Origin: Aureispira sp964404215
GTDB taxonomy: Bacteria > Bacteroidota > Bacteroidia > Chitinophagales > Saprospiraceae
Assembly: GCA_964404215.1 (NCBI GenBank)
Contig: CAYOJF010000003.1
Location: 1-64,000 of the forward strand
Reading direction: 5' to 3'
Length of the DNA stretch: 64,000 nt
The position numbers and the translations under genes are program-made. Below, one piece after another: positions 9,760-23,500 of this stretch; position 1 is the first letter of the stretch, and each line of letters starts with the position of its first letter. The notes under the pieces are model-generated. The model had not been told where the DNA came from, did not search any database, and worked only from the letters and a program-made list of their open reading frames with translations.

Positions 9760-10524
9760 TTACCAATTCACCACTACTAATCTAAAAGTATAGTTAGTGA
9801 TTGATGGAGCGACTATTTCTTCGTAAGCCATTATAATAGCGACCTTAGAAGTATAGGGGCTTGGTACCCATCCAACGATTTTGATTTGTTTTATTCGATT
9901 CGCTCTAGCCTGCTGCTTGTAACGAGACAATACTACCTCGTTTCCATTCGCATGCAGTATTAATTCATACGAGTCAATCGTTTGATCTGTTTTGCTTCTG
10001 TTTTTTCTTAACGTTAGTTTTTCTTCGGCTAAAGAGATGGGGTGAAATACAGTTGGGACAGATTGAATTTGATTATCTCTCAATAATCGTTCAATATCTT
10101 TTTGCTTTTTACCCCACAGATCGCTGATACCTTCAAAATCTTCTACTGGAATAAAACTAGTTGCATAAGATGCTTGATTTTTGATTTTTCGTTTAGGTGA
10201 ATCCACCACTTTAATTTCATAATCAGTTAATTGTACTCCATTATTTTTGTAATGCACATACGCGAACGCTCCTGCCCTAGACCATCCGATTGGATAAAAC
10301 CCATCTAGGTAACAATCATGTTGACAAGACAAATGTTCTAATGTATCTAAATAATCTTGACAAGCCGTATCTGTACAATATAGCTTAGCTTCCTTCTCTT
10401 CCGACAACCACGTTAAGTAGGTATAATCTAACCCTGTTGGTATGGGCCTAGACTGTGCGTACAAGAGGCTACTTCCTCCCAAAAAGCACCATAAAAATCC
10501 TATTATGTAAATGTTATTTTTCAT
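9760..10524 (-). CDS. Secreted protein of unknown function in T9SS operon
   Basis: This protein has 254 residues when started at the ATG at 10524, which opens directly into a signal peptide (about 1-24, ending YAQ). A longer frame from 10560 would overlap the PorP gene, so I prefer 10524; the gap from PorP is then 4 bp and the gap to the PorE-like gene 33 bp. The mature protein has a cluster of four cysteines near residues 35-65 (YCTDTACQ and SCQHDCY), which may form disulfides. I recognise no family. The position between PorP/SprF and the PorE-like gene suggests a periplasmic or outer-membrane accessory of this secretion module (inference from context only). Confidence 0.75.
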   Translation of the reverse strand: MKNNIYIIGFLWCFLGGSSLLYAQSRPIPTGLDYTYLTWLSEEKEAKLYCTDTACQDYLDTLEHLSCQHDCYLDGFYPIGWSRAGAFAYVHYKNNGVQLTDYEIKVVDSPKRKIKNQASYATSFIPVEDFEGISDLWGKKQKDIERLLRDNQIQSVPTVFHPISLAEEKLTLRKNRSKTDQTIDSYELILHANGNEVVLSRYKQQARANRIKQIKIVGWVPSPYTSKVAIIMAYEEIVAPSITNYTFRLVVVNW

Positions 10525-10528
10525 GCTA

Positions 10529-11461
10529 TTAGAAAAATCTTGGGTTATTAACCTTTTCACTTTTTTTGTAAAAACAATACTGCATCAAGACCTCTAATGA
10601 ACCCGCATTATACTGCTGCAATCGAGTAATGGAGTAATCATACGAAAAAGCAATTTGGAGTTGAGGAGCTACTCTCCATCGTACCATAGCATTGACGGCA
10701 TCTCCTACTCGGTAAGTAACTCCCACCAATATTTTGCCCATAAATACGACACTCAGATTAATATCCATATCAAATGGGGCTCCTTGTACATATTTCGCTA
10801 AAAAATTAGTCTGTAAACCTACTTTTTTGTTCAAATCAAATGCCAATCCTCCCATCAAAAAATAGTGTTCCCTGATAGTTGGCTCTAGTCCTACCCCACT
10901 ATTCTGAGTAGCAGAAAAAGAAATCCTATTGCGAAAGATATGAGGTACTGAAAGCCCTACATACCAATATTTAGATTGATAATATATACCTGCTCCAAAA
11001 TTAGGAAAAATACGGCTGGTAGCAGTGGTTGGAATCGCATTATCCTGTCCGTTGACTGCCTGGGCTTGATCCCATCGGATTTGCATATAATAAATAGACC
11101 CTCTCAGTCCTAATGCTAAAAAATCTTCATTTTTAAATTCGATTCGATAAGCATAACTCGTCTCCAAATCTACTCGATTGGTGAATCCAATATTATCATA
11201 TGTCAAGGAAGCTCCCAAACCTAAGCGGCGTTGAAACGCTGTTCCGTGACCAAGTAATGTTGCTGTCTGAGGTGCTCGATCAATCCCAATCCACTGTTTT
11301 CGATACATACAGGAAATGCAGAGATTCTTTTGGCTTCCTGCATAAGCTGGATTGAAGTACATTTTATTGAACATAAACTGCGAATACTGAGGATCTTGCT
11401 GTGCCAGCATACTGGTACTACTCCATAGTATCATACCCAATAAATAGTATATTTTTTTCAT
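10529..11461 (-). CDS. PorP/SprF family T9SS outer-membrane protein
   Basis: This 310-residue protein has a signal peptide (1-20, ending LAQ) followed by the typical start of the PorP/SprF family (QDPQYSQFMFNKMYFNPAYAGS) and a beta-barrel-like sequence with alternating aromatic strands. Family members are outer-membrane proteins needed for secretion or surface attachment of particular T9SS cargos; SprF is required for export of the adhesin SprB in Flavobacterium johnsoniae. It lies directly downstream of the giant type B cargo gene, the usual cargo and SprF arrangement, so it probably serves that protein. Confidence 0.93.
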   Translation of the reverse strand: MKKIYYLLGMILWSSTSMLAQQDPQYSQFMFNKMYFNPAYAGSQKNLCISCMYRKQWIGIDRAPQTATLLGHGTAFQRRLGLGASLTYDNIGFTNRVDLETSYAYRIEFKNEDFLALGLRGSIYYMQIRWDQAQAVNGQDNAIPTTATSRIFPNFGAGIYYQSKYWYVGLSVPHIFRNRISFSATQNSGVGLEPTIREHYFLMGGLAFDLNKKVGLQTNFLAKYVQGAPFDMDINLSVVFMGKILVGVTYRVGDAVNAMVRWRVAPQLQIAFSYDYSITRLQQYNAGSLEVLMQYCFYKKSEKVNNPRFF

Positions 11462-11482
11462 AACCCTTTTATTATTAGAGCA

Positions 11483-11510
11483 GGAAGATAGGCTAGATAG
11501 CCTATCTTCC
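11483..11510 (-). promoter_or_regulatory. Intercistronic 12-bp hairpin before porP-like gene
   Basis: A perfect 12-bp stem (GGAAGATAGGCT at 11483-11494, complement at 11499-11510) with a 4-base loop lies between the giant gene and the PorP-like gene, 22 bases before the PorP start codon. No T tract follows on the minus strand. Its arm shares GAAGATAGG-like sequence with the hairpin at 3521-3553. Confidence 0.6.
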
Positions 11511-11534
11511 CCTTCTATATTCGTACAAAATCTA

Positions 11535-14500
11535 TTATCTTCTTACTTCTATCGAACTTTGTTTTTCCTCTCCTGAATTGGTCTGCAATATGTAGAAATA
11601 AGTCCCATCAGGTACGGTCATTCCATTATGCGTTCCACCCCAGTTGTTCTGATAATTATCTGTTTCATAAATCAAATCTCCCCAACGGTTAAATATCCAG
11701 AGTTTATTACCTAAACCACTCAAACAAGGGATTTCAAATACATCATTGACATTATCATCATTAGGAGTAAAAATATTAGGGATCATACAATCCCCCAACA
11801 TATCTACATTGACTATAACAACAGCTGTATCACAAGCTGCCGCACAAGATGGATTACAAACTTCATAAGTAAATGCATCATCTGAATTGACTCCAGTAAG
11901 ATCCAAATCAAAACTGCCATTATTTAAGCTGTTCATCGTCGCCAAATTTAGAGGATCTATAATCTGAATCGTCCATGCTCCTCCAAGACTATCATTACCA
12001 ATCACATCAATAATAGTAGAACTGGCTCCTGCTACTACATTGACCGTGTCATTATTTGCAATGAGGCTTACCGCTCCCTGTGCAACCTCTACAGAATCTA
12101 TATTAGAACCTCTACAACCTGCATTGTTCCTTGCGTCTAAAGTTACACCCGTTGTACTAGTAACTCCATTGACTGTAACAGAATTCCCCGATCCGATAAT
12201 CTGTCCACCTTGATACCATTCGTAGGATACTCCTGCAATATTAGGTGCTGTAAATACGGCATCGCCCCCAACACAGATAGGACCATTATTACTAATCAAA
12301 GCGACAGGAGCTCCATTCCTGATAATCATCGTGTCTTTGGTAGACACACAACCTGTAGTACTATCTGTCGCTTGTAATGTCCAAATAGAATTTGCGTAAT
12401 TACTACTAGAAGGCAATACCACTAAAGTATCGTTGGTAATCGCAGTAGCCCCCACAATCCAACTCGTCAAATAATTATTGGATACGGAATGAGTCAGACG
12501 AATGGTATCTCCTTCACATATTGTCGTATTACCTACAATTGTTGGCACAGGAGGTGTAGCAAGCATACCTATTGGTACAAAAATATCATTTGCTTGACAT
12601 CCAATACTATCTCTAAAGCTTAAAGTATAAACACCCGTATCTAAGGCACTTAAGTCGGTAATAGTTATCATGGAATCATAGGTAACAAATCCAGTAGGGC
12701 CTACCCATTCATAATTTGTTCCATAGGTATTTGTTCCAAAAGTAAGATTTTCGCCTTCGCAGCCTGTGTAAGTTCCTATCAAATTAGGGATGGTAGGGAT
12801 ACTAAACGTATTGACTAAGGTATCAAACCCTATACACCCATTCTCTTCTATTGATAAAACAAGCGTAGTATCTGTTGATAAATTATTAATGGTCAATATC
12901 GCTCCTAATCCTAATATATTACCACCAAGGTCTGTCCATTGATAATTGGCCCCTTGTACAACTACTGCTGGTTCAAATATCGCATTAGTTGGATCACAGA
13001 ATGGACCATTGCTAGTAGCTTGTGTGCTTGGTATAGGATTGATAGTAATAGGATGCGGTGCTGATAAAATAGCACACCCCGTTCCTGAAGCTCTAACTAA
13101 AGCTCTTATCGTTCCTGTTTGGTACAAAAAGGAACTAGAGTCTATTCTCAAGGTATTTCCTGCAAATGCTTGCGTGCTTATATTGTTTGCATTAACCCAC
13201 CAAACAGAGTCCCCTGCATTAAGATTAATACTTAAATTGAAGACTCCTCCTTCACAGACGGTACTATCCCCCAAAATTACAGGCAAAGGTGGGGCAGGGT
13301 TGACATTGAGCACAACACTTACGGGTAAAGAAACACAACCAACACTATCTACAAACCGCAGGGTATAGCTTCCTGTATCTGCTGTAGATACTCCTGTTAA
13401 TACAAAAGCAGAATCGTAGGTAATAAAATTCCCCGATGGATCTTCCCACTCATAATTACGACCAAAAGTGGTCGTCCCTATCGTAACATCATCTCCCTCA
13501 CAAACAGTAGGTACAGCTAATAAGGTTGGTACAACACCATTCCCGCTAACAGTTACAGAGTCTACTGCATAAGCCGTACATCCATTCAGTTCTATTTCTA
13601 ATACTACAGTAGTATCTGTTGTCAAATTATTGATCGTAAATACAGTATTGCTATCAATAGCAATTAGGGTATCGGGACTATACCAAGTATATGAGGCTCC
13701 TGCTTGTACTAATCCAGGTTGAAAACGAGCATTTCCTCCTCCACAATTAATACCACTTTTAGTAATAGTAGTAGTGGGGATCGGGTTTACTTGTATATTA
13801 TACGGAAGAGCAGAACTGGTACATAGTGTAATGGAGTCTCTTACAATTGCAACCCAAACACCTGTCGTATATAATGGTCCACCTGTAGCATTATCTATAC
13901 GAATTGTATCTCCTAATAAAGGAGCTCCTACTGGGCTATTTCTCCAAAATAAATCACTACCTGCTGTTGCCGTTCTATTAGTCGTATATAAAACAATGGT
14001 ATCCACACCATTACAAATGCTATTGATACCTGCTACAATTGGTACTACAGGATTTGGATTGACAATGAGTCGAAGCGTAGTATCAGGTAACTGACAACCA
14101 TTCGTGTCTACTAGACTAAACGTATAAGTTCCTGTATCTAAACTAGTCACTGCTCGCAAGGTAAAGACAGAATCATAGGTATTGAACCCATTAGAACCTG
14201 ACCACTGATAACTATCTCCAATATCATTGTAGCCGATTACAACATCACTCCCTTCACAAACTTCTATATCTCCTCCAATAATAGGGGGCTGTGTATTGAC
14301 TATACTCACTACCACAAAGGTATCTGACTGACACCCTTGGGGGGAAGTCCCCTCTACATAAAAAGTATCATTAGCTATGATATTTTTAGCATAAAAAGCT
14401 GATGATAAGCTGACTGCATTGGTCAATGCTGAATCCCTATACCAAGTATAATTATATCCATTCTGAGGCTGTACCATTAATAACACACTATCACCAAAAC

Positions 14501-17500
14501 AAACTGGTGCAGGTCTGCTAGGAATAGGAACATCTGCTTCAAAAAGCTGTAATGGTAGCAAGGTTACTGGATTAGATCTACACCCAACACTAGTATCAAT
14601 AATGAACAACCACAATTGTTGAGCATCTCCCAACGTATCATAATAACTAGTAGTAGTGGGGTTAATCAACAGTTCGTTATTACTAGAAGTATCACGTCCT
14701 ATAACATTGAAACCAATATCATAAAAAACCCACTCATAAATATAATCTGGACTTGCTGTGAATGATCCTATTGGATTATACTGAAAGGACAATGGATCTC
14801 CTAAACAACGACTACCAGTAATATCAATTCTGTCTCCATTATTAGTATTAGCTGTCAATGCTACATATATTGAATCGAATCTAGTACAACCTGTAATAGT
14901 ATCTTCCAATTCTAAATAAAACCACCCTTCGTAACCAATAGAGGCCGTTGCAAATGGTGTTATTGCAATGGTATCTCCCTGTGGTGTATCCCAATAATAA
15001 ACTAAGTTAGTATTCGTTAATGGAACTGTATTGAAGGACGAAATGATATTTCCATCTCCACACAAAAGTAGGGTATCTGTTGTGAATAAACTGTTTGGAA
15101 TTGTATTAAGTCGTGGTGAAACTTCTATAGAATCTATAAAAAAAGTACATCCATTTAATAAAGTAACTTCTAAATAAATTGTTGTGTCAATAGTTACTCC
15201 TGTTAGGATAGGGTTTTGGATAGAATCCACTACGACTCCTAAGTAGTCAAGCCATTGATAGCTGACTGCATTGGGTACAACATCCATTAATACTTGTATC
15301 GGATTCCCTGCACATTGTGGTGTATCAAGTGTTATATTTGGAGGAAGTGGTCTCTCTAAAATAGTAATTAAAGTATCTACAAAATAACTACACCCTGTTA
15401 TACTACTCTGTATTTCTGCCGTCCAGATACCTGCTTGGTAATCCAATGCGGGGGGGGTGGTATTAATAATTGGACTATTAATAATAATCCCACTAGGAGC
15501 CGTCCATCGGATAGTAGTCGCCATAGAAGTTGGTACTTCAAGTCGCAGTCGTTCTCCCTCGCAGATAGTATCTGTAGCAACACTAATAGTACCTAAAGGT
15601 AGTGGATTTACAATAATATTGACAGAGTCTTGATAGACACATCCATTAGAATCAACATAGTTTAAATAGTACATTCCACTATCTAGTATTGTAGCCGAAG
15701 GAATCATAAAGCTAGGATTATTAGTTGTCAATCCATTAATTGGATTAGACCACTGTTGGCTACTTCCCGCTGGCAATACCTCTCCTGCTATCGTATCTCC
15801 TGCACAAACTATACTTGGCACTAACACTGTAGGCACGATAGGTGTATTTACTTCTAAAATCACACTGTCTACTGTAGCACACTTTCGTGTAGGAAGCTCA
15901 TTCATTACCAAATAAATGGTATCAGACTGAGTTATATTAGGTATCGTGGCACTAGTTCCTGTCGCAAAATTAGCATTGACTCGGTCATTGAACCACAAAT
16001 AACGCATATTGGGCTGAGTTGGTGTACTCACTGTCAAATTATCCCCTGCACAAATAGGAGTATTAACAGTTATTCCTTGTGAGACTGGCGGCTGAACAAT
16101 CACGGCATTAGTTCGCTCTGGATTTGAAAGACAACCTCCTCTTATCGTTACAGCTTCCCAGTATCCAGACAGATAATTAGGAATATCTGCTGCTGCAATA
16201 GCTACAATAGTATCTATATGAGAAGTGCCAATATAAAAACTACCATCAGGACGATACCAGAGTATAGAATCTCCTACTGCTAAACCTGTACCACTCACCA
16301 AAAGTTCTAGTGAATCACCTTCACAGATCGTGTCTATTTGCAGATTAAAGGGTTGTGTGTTTGTTCTGACAGTTAGATTGATAACCGTATCTAATAACGG
16401 ACAGTTAGCACTATTTAGCATTTGCAATCGATACGGTCCTGCATTAGCGGGCTGAACATTTGTTATCCTAAACGTTTGGTTATTATTTTGCCCTAAAATG
16501 GGATTAATCCAAGTATAAGAATTCCCTACTTCTGAAGTCGTAAAAATAACAGTTTCTCCTGCACAAACATTAAGATTGGCATTAGCAATAGCTGGATAAT
16601 AAGGCATGGTATCAACCGCAATGAAACGGCTTGTGCTGTCAGAACGACATCCATTGACCTCTACTACCAAATAAAGCGAGGTATCTACAGTCAGATCCGT
16701 AAGAAATAACTGATGATTGGTACCACTTTGTATAATATTACTAGGATTGGTCGTGTCCGAATTCTCATACCAAGTATAGTTTGCTCCACTAACTGTATTG
16801 GCTGTCAAGATAGCTACACTATCATAACAAACTAAAGCAGGAGCACTGCTAATAGTAGCAGTAGGTAGTGGTTTGACTTCAACAAACTGAACCGCAGAAG
16901 CAAGGCTACAACCAAATTCTGAAGTAATAGTAGCTCGTACAATACCTGTTTTATAAATATCTATTTCCGTAGGCAATACCACCAAACTACCACTTCCCAC
17001 TACTGTTCGTTGACCACCGCCATTGAATTGCCATAGGACTGTATCGGTCAAAAGAACTGTCGAGTTGATCCTTAGAAATAAGTTTGCTCCATCACAAATA
17101 GATAAACCATTCGCACCAATAATAGGGCGATTGGGCAACGGATTGACCACTACATCAATCGTAGTATCCACACTACACCCAGTAGTAATATCTTCAATGT
17201 TTAATTGATAAGTTCCTCCATCATTCAAGACAGCCGTCCCTATTCTGACGGTATCTCCTGTATAAACTACACCTGATGGACTTATCCATGTAAAATTGTA
17301 TGAAGAAGAACTGTCCGTATACAATCGAATGCGATCACGTTGGCAAATGGTGTCTTCCTCTGCATAAATAGAGGCAGGAGGAGGTGTTGCTATAGTAATC
17401 GGGACAGGGCACTGTAATCCAAAGCTATTGGAATCTACTATGGATAAAGTATAGATACCTCCTAATGTTGTTTGGTCAACAACAAATTGAATAATAGGGG

Positions 17501-20500
17501 TTGTTACTGTTGGTCCTATTTGAAAACTAGTAGAATCTGTTAACTCCATAGATTGGAATACCCCAGGTAAATTTCCTGTAGAAGCAATTTGAACAGTGTC
17601 ACCTATACAATAGGTACCTGCTCCCGTCACACCACTACATGATATCAGAGATGCTGGACGTACCCTTACCTGCACTGTGTCCACATCAAAACATCCATTA
17701 GTATCAGGCACATGATATAAAATATCCATGACAGTAGGTGCTGGTATGACATTAGGTGTAATGAACTGACTATCCAATACAATTGCACTTGGATTGGTTG
17801 TAGAACTATAAAAGTGTCCTACTCCAAAGGCAGGCTGAGGGTTGGTCGTAGAAGGTAAGTTGATAATATCGGGTTGGGTGTAAACTGTCAAAGGAAGAAT
17901 ATTAATATCTGGAGGAATATTATAATGGACAATTATCTGTACATAGTCAACAAAAAGTAAGGCCCCTAATGACATATTAGGTATTAGTCTAGCCATGAAG
18001 CTATTGTTCATATTTACTCTAGTCAAGTTAGTCATTCCCCATAAATCATTCGGAGAACCTAAGGTAAACTCATGCTCTACATTATCCCCTGCCATAGCAT
18101 AGCTTTTAGGTATACTAGGTGGTCCTGTATAAATTCCGGAAGGATTAAAATCAATACTTAAAACACTAGAATCATTTACTGATTTTGCAATTACTTTCAC
18201 CTCTATACCTAAAACTTCTGCATTCAGAGGTAAGCTGTTTATGATTTTCAAATTACTAATATCTAAAGACGACCCACCTCCTGTTGCTCTAGCAAACGTA
18301 TTGTCATCAGTAGAAATATTCGCAGGATTAGTCCAATTTGCTCCAAATCCAAAGGTATAAGTAGGAGTAGATATTCTGGTTTCTGGTGTACTCCTAGGTT
18401 TGTTAACAACCACGTCTATTTCGCACGTATCAAATGTAGCTCCATCATTCACTAATAAATAATAGCGACCTCCATCGCCTGCTTGTGGAGTATTAACAGG
18501 TAAGACTGGTGACGAAGATGGGCTAGTCGGGATCAATGTACCCAGTGGCTTTTCCCAACGCCAACTCCTACCTGAAGTTGTATTACCGTCCATTAGTGTA
18601 AAACTATTACCCACACAAACGGCTGTATCTCCACTCACATTACCACATAACGTACCGTTAGGTCGAGCTTGCACGGTAATAATCTGTGTACTTCCACCAA
18701 AACAACCAAGATTATCGGGAAAACCATACGTCAAAGCATGTGTCCCTACATCTGCTGGAGTCAAGGTAAGAATTCCTGCATTAAGATTACTCAAAGTAGG
18801 CGATTGGTATTGCCCTCCTGTTGGAGAAGCATTCAGCATATTCAAATCAATTACATCTCCATCTGTAAAGGTAGTAGAGGGTAGTATATAATTAACACTA
18901 TCCTTGAAGTGGAATTTGACTTCTACATGATCAATGTCTAGGACTGCCGAATTAAGACTAACTAAACGTAATACGAAATTAGTATTAGGGTTAGTTGCTA
19001 AATTGGTCTGCCAATAAGCACTAGAGTATCCCCATAGACTGCTCCTAGAACCAACAACATACGCTGTAAATGCCCCTCCTAAGCCAACTCCAGCTGGAAA
19101 AGTTTCTACTTCATTGATTGGACTAAAATTAGTTCCCCCATCAGCACTAATATCGACCTGTACCGAAGCAGCAATTCCTCCTCCAGGACTACGCCCTAAC
19201 ACTTTGATCTCTATACCCAACAGTTCTCTATTCTGAATCGCATTATTAGCAAATCCTGAAAAGGTAGCTATTGATCCTGTAATATTAGCAGAGGCATAAG
19301 CCCCTGCCCCACCTCCTGAGTGTGCGTTATTGGTATTAATCCATGTTGCACTACTGCTGCTCGTTGGACTGAGATAAGCAGTACTATCTACGGGGCCTAA
19401 TGGCTCGTTTATCACTACATCTACTTCGCAGGTATCCACTGTAATCCCATTACTCAAAATTACATAATAACGTCCAGCATCTGCTAAACTAGCGTTATTT
19501 ATCCTATATCTCCTAGTAGAAACTATTGGATTGCCTAAGGGACGTTGCCAGCTCCATAAAATATTATTAGTAGGAAGACTATCCATCAAGGTGATCATAT
19601 CATTGAGACATACTCTAACATCAACACTACTCGTCAAATCTTGTGTAACATTTCCACAAAGTGATGTAGATGACCTAGGCAACACTGTTATCCGTCCTGT
19701 ATCAACTGTTATTAAACAGTTAGAACAATTAGAAGGAATCAAGTATTCGATGATATGCGTTCCTGTGTCTCCTGTAGAGGTAAAAAGCGTATCATTTATG
19801 ATATTAAACAAACTGTTCGATTGAAATATCCCATTGGGTCTATTAGTAGTACTATTATTAACTAAGTCGAGCGAATCGCCTGCTGTAATAGTAGCATTAA
19901 GACTAAAAGCACTAGAATTATCCTCATAATATAATCTTACCTCCAAATCATCTAAATCAAAATTAACTCCATTAGTTCCTATCTTAGTTAGGCGAACCAG
20001 AAAGTCTTCCGCATCAGCCCTTAGTGCTGTTGTCCAATCTAAGCTAGACAGCCCCCAAAGGCTATTACACCCCCCTCTAGTCTTCATCGAGAAAGTGCTC
20101 GTGGTATTATTCCATATAGCAGTGTCTGAAGTAGGAGCATAAGAAGATCCTTCATCTAAACTTAACTCTATGATTACACCTGTAGGAGATCCTATATTTC
20201 GTGTACGTGCATTGAGACGAACCTCAATACCTACAATCTTTCTATTACTTGGTACATTAGAAGAAAAGAAGTCGTCCCACTCCTCCTCTTGTCCATTATT
20301 TGTTTCAGAAGCAAATCCTGTACTATATGCCCTATCAGAATTATTCCAATTACCATCATCATCACTTGGGAAGCTCCAGGGATTAGGAGCTAATACTAGC
20401 TTAGCAGAGTCTACATCTACCCTTATTGGACAAATTAATGTAGTGGTACCATCCGATACGTCCACCGTATAGATCCCTGCATTTCCAAAACTAATATTAG

Positions 20501-23500
20501 TCAATAATAATGAATCTGTATTATTTCCTACTTGTACACCTAAATTATCTCTCCACATCCAACTCACTGTAGCCGTATTTGCATCTCTCAAAACAATCGA
20601 ATTCCCCACACAGGTTGACACTCTATTGGGTACATTAGCACAACTAATAGGAGCTGGTAGCACTCGAAGTAATATGGTACTTGTATCCAAACAGCCATTG
20701 ATATCTGTCAAACCATACGCTAAATCATAAGTACCTGGTGTCACCTGTTTGGTGTCAAAAAAAGTATCATTCAAAATAGCAGTTGGAGCTAGTTGTGAAC
20801 TATATGTCCCCGTAAGTGGATTGGGGATACTATCTAGCAGTGCGATGGTATCAGGCTGTGTGTAAGTCGATAAATTCGTAATTCCTATATCTGGAGGTAT
20901 ACTATAATGTACTCTGACTGCTGCATAATCAACTTGTATGGTTCCTGAGTTAGACGCAGGCGTAATCAATTCTACTACCAATGGACTGTTCACTGATCCG
21001 TTTAACTGAGCAGGAGTCCAATTGACGCCCCAAAGGAAGTTAGCATTACCATAGGTCCTAGTTGTAGGAGTAGCTGTAGCCCATTGAGCTCTGCCTATTC
21101 GAGAAAAAGTAGTGCCACTCCTAAGTTGCACTCCTAGTTCGCCGCTAACACCTCCAGTACTAAATGCCTCCACTTCCACTTCAATTCCTGTTATAACAGC
21201 ATTAGAAGGAATATTAAAAGTAGGAAAAGTATTAAGTTGCATTGTATTATTGGTATTCGCAAAACTTCTTGCATACTGCCCATTATTTGCTCTAGCGTTA
21301 GTAGGAATATTCCAAAACCCGTTGGCACTACCAGCAAAGTTCAGCGTACTACTATTAGGATTGGATTGTGGTTTGAGTACCTCTACTTGGACAGGACAGT
21401 CAGTAAAAGTTCCTCCCGCATTGACTCGGACAGCATATTGCCCGGTATTGATAGCTGCATCTGCATTTGGTATACTATATTCGTGGGGCATGGGGAGCGA
21501 GAAAAAACTACCTGAAGTAGGTGTTCGTATTTGCCATGAAGTTACCGCTGGATTATGCGTTTGAATAGTATCTTCTATCTTGATACTATCTCCCTCACAT
21601 ACTGGCGAGTTACTGGTAATAGCACTACAATTGAACGGAGCAGGTAGTACTTGTATCTGTGTTATTTCTGTTACAGTACAGCCAGAAGCATCTACGCCAG
21701 TATATTCTATAGAATAAACTCCTGGTGCGATTCCTACAGCACTAAATGTATTCCCTGTAATTGCACTTGCAATTGCCGGATTGGGAGAAGAAAAGAATCC
21801 TCCCGAAAGAGATCTAGACCCTACTAATGCAATGGTATTACCTGTCTGTACACTACTAGTGGCTAAGGCATAAGGTGTTGGATCTACATAATACACTCTG
21901 ACTCGGATGCGGTCAATACGAACTACCCCTGGTCCTATTTTAGTTAGACGAACCTGAAACCCTGTTTGATTAATATCTACTGTTGGGTTCCAGCTAAAAC
22001 CCCATCGGTCAGCAGAACTACCAAAAGTAGTCACTCGATCAGTACCAGCATTAAAAGTGAAATTGTAGCCACTATTACTAAAAGTGCCGCTAGTAGGATT
22101 AAATAAATCCACCGCTACACCAGCAAGTGAGCCATTATCATTTCCTTCTATTTCTACCTCTATACCCACTATCACATCTGTACTACTACGAGAAAATTGA
22201 AAATCTGACCAAATTTCTGCACTGCCATTTATATTTGTTGCCGCATAAGTATTATTACTACTATTAGCTAGGTTGGGTTGGACCCAATTGTTCTGAGTGA
22301 CATTGGCAGTATTTTCTTCTACATAGATCGCCCCATTCACAAACGGTTCATTTATCATCAAAGAACGTACGGCATTACAGCCATTAGCAGCCGTAGCCGT
22401 TACTTGATAAGCTCCTGCTGATAGATTAGTTACATTATTAGTAGTCTGTCCAGACGACCAATTGTAGGTATGAGGCAATGGTGCTCCAGTTCCTCCTAAT
22501 CCTACTGAAGCTGCTCCTGTACTGCCTCCTCTACAAGCCACATCGTCAGTAGACAATCCTGATCGCAAGGGAGCGACTACTCGTAGTCGATAGGTATATG
22601 AATTAACTCCTTTCAGATCACAATTATCATCAAAAACCCGAATGGTAAACTCATGTAAACCTTGTTGAAAAACCGTTGGTGACCAGTTAATCGCCAACTG
22701 TGAATTATTACCACTGAGTGTTCTGGAAAAAGTCGCCCCTGTCGGCAAATTTAATACCTCTACATCAATTGTATTAGCAATATCTAAATCTACCCCTTGA
22801 AAATCAAACTGGTAAACTCCCTCTGCACAGATGATACGCTCTACTGTAGGTCCTGTAAAAGCGGGATTAGGTTGTATCTGTGGATAGAAGTTATTACCAT
22901 TATCAATTATCACTTCTATATTCCTGACGGTAGATCCTACTCTAATCGCTCCTCTATATTCCTCTACGAGCACACAGAGTGTGGTCTGCTGATGGGTTTG
23001 AGGGTCAAAAGTAATTTGCCCTGTTACTGGATTGAGGGTCAGGTTGTGCGTATTGCTCATGGGACTAATACCACTACGACCACCGATATAGTTTACTGGA
23101 AATGTACTTGAACGCTTACAATTAACCAAGCTATATACTAGTGAATCTCCATCTGAATCATTAGCCACATGACTATAATGGACGATATTAGCAGAGCCAT
23201 TCCCATTCTGATCTACATAGATCAGTGGATCGTTAACAAATGTAGGTGTACTATTGACAATATTTACGTTTTGAATAATCGCTTCCAGATGAAAAGGTTG
23301 ATTATTTGCAATCGTATTGGAACCTGTATCTCTACCATTATCATTGAACGAAAGTTCTAAGTTAGGGCAATTCGCCAGTATACTAGCTAGCAATCCCAAA
23401 GAAGGATCTAATACTCCTGTATAAATGGTTTGAGTAATACTATCGAGACTAGAGCCTCCACATCCTGAAACGCCACTTCCACACACTGGTGTAATGTTCT

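Noticed and set aside
10525..10560. Overlap of the unknown secreted protein with the PorP gene
   Set aside because: The ATG at 10524 opens directly into a signal peptide, so the overlap is only a longer open frame.
12946..13368. Plus-strand reading frame of 140 codons inside the giant gene
   Set aside because: It is antisense to a repetitive Ig-coding stretch; several similar antisense frames occur along the gene as a result of its codon pattern.
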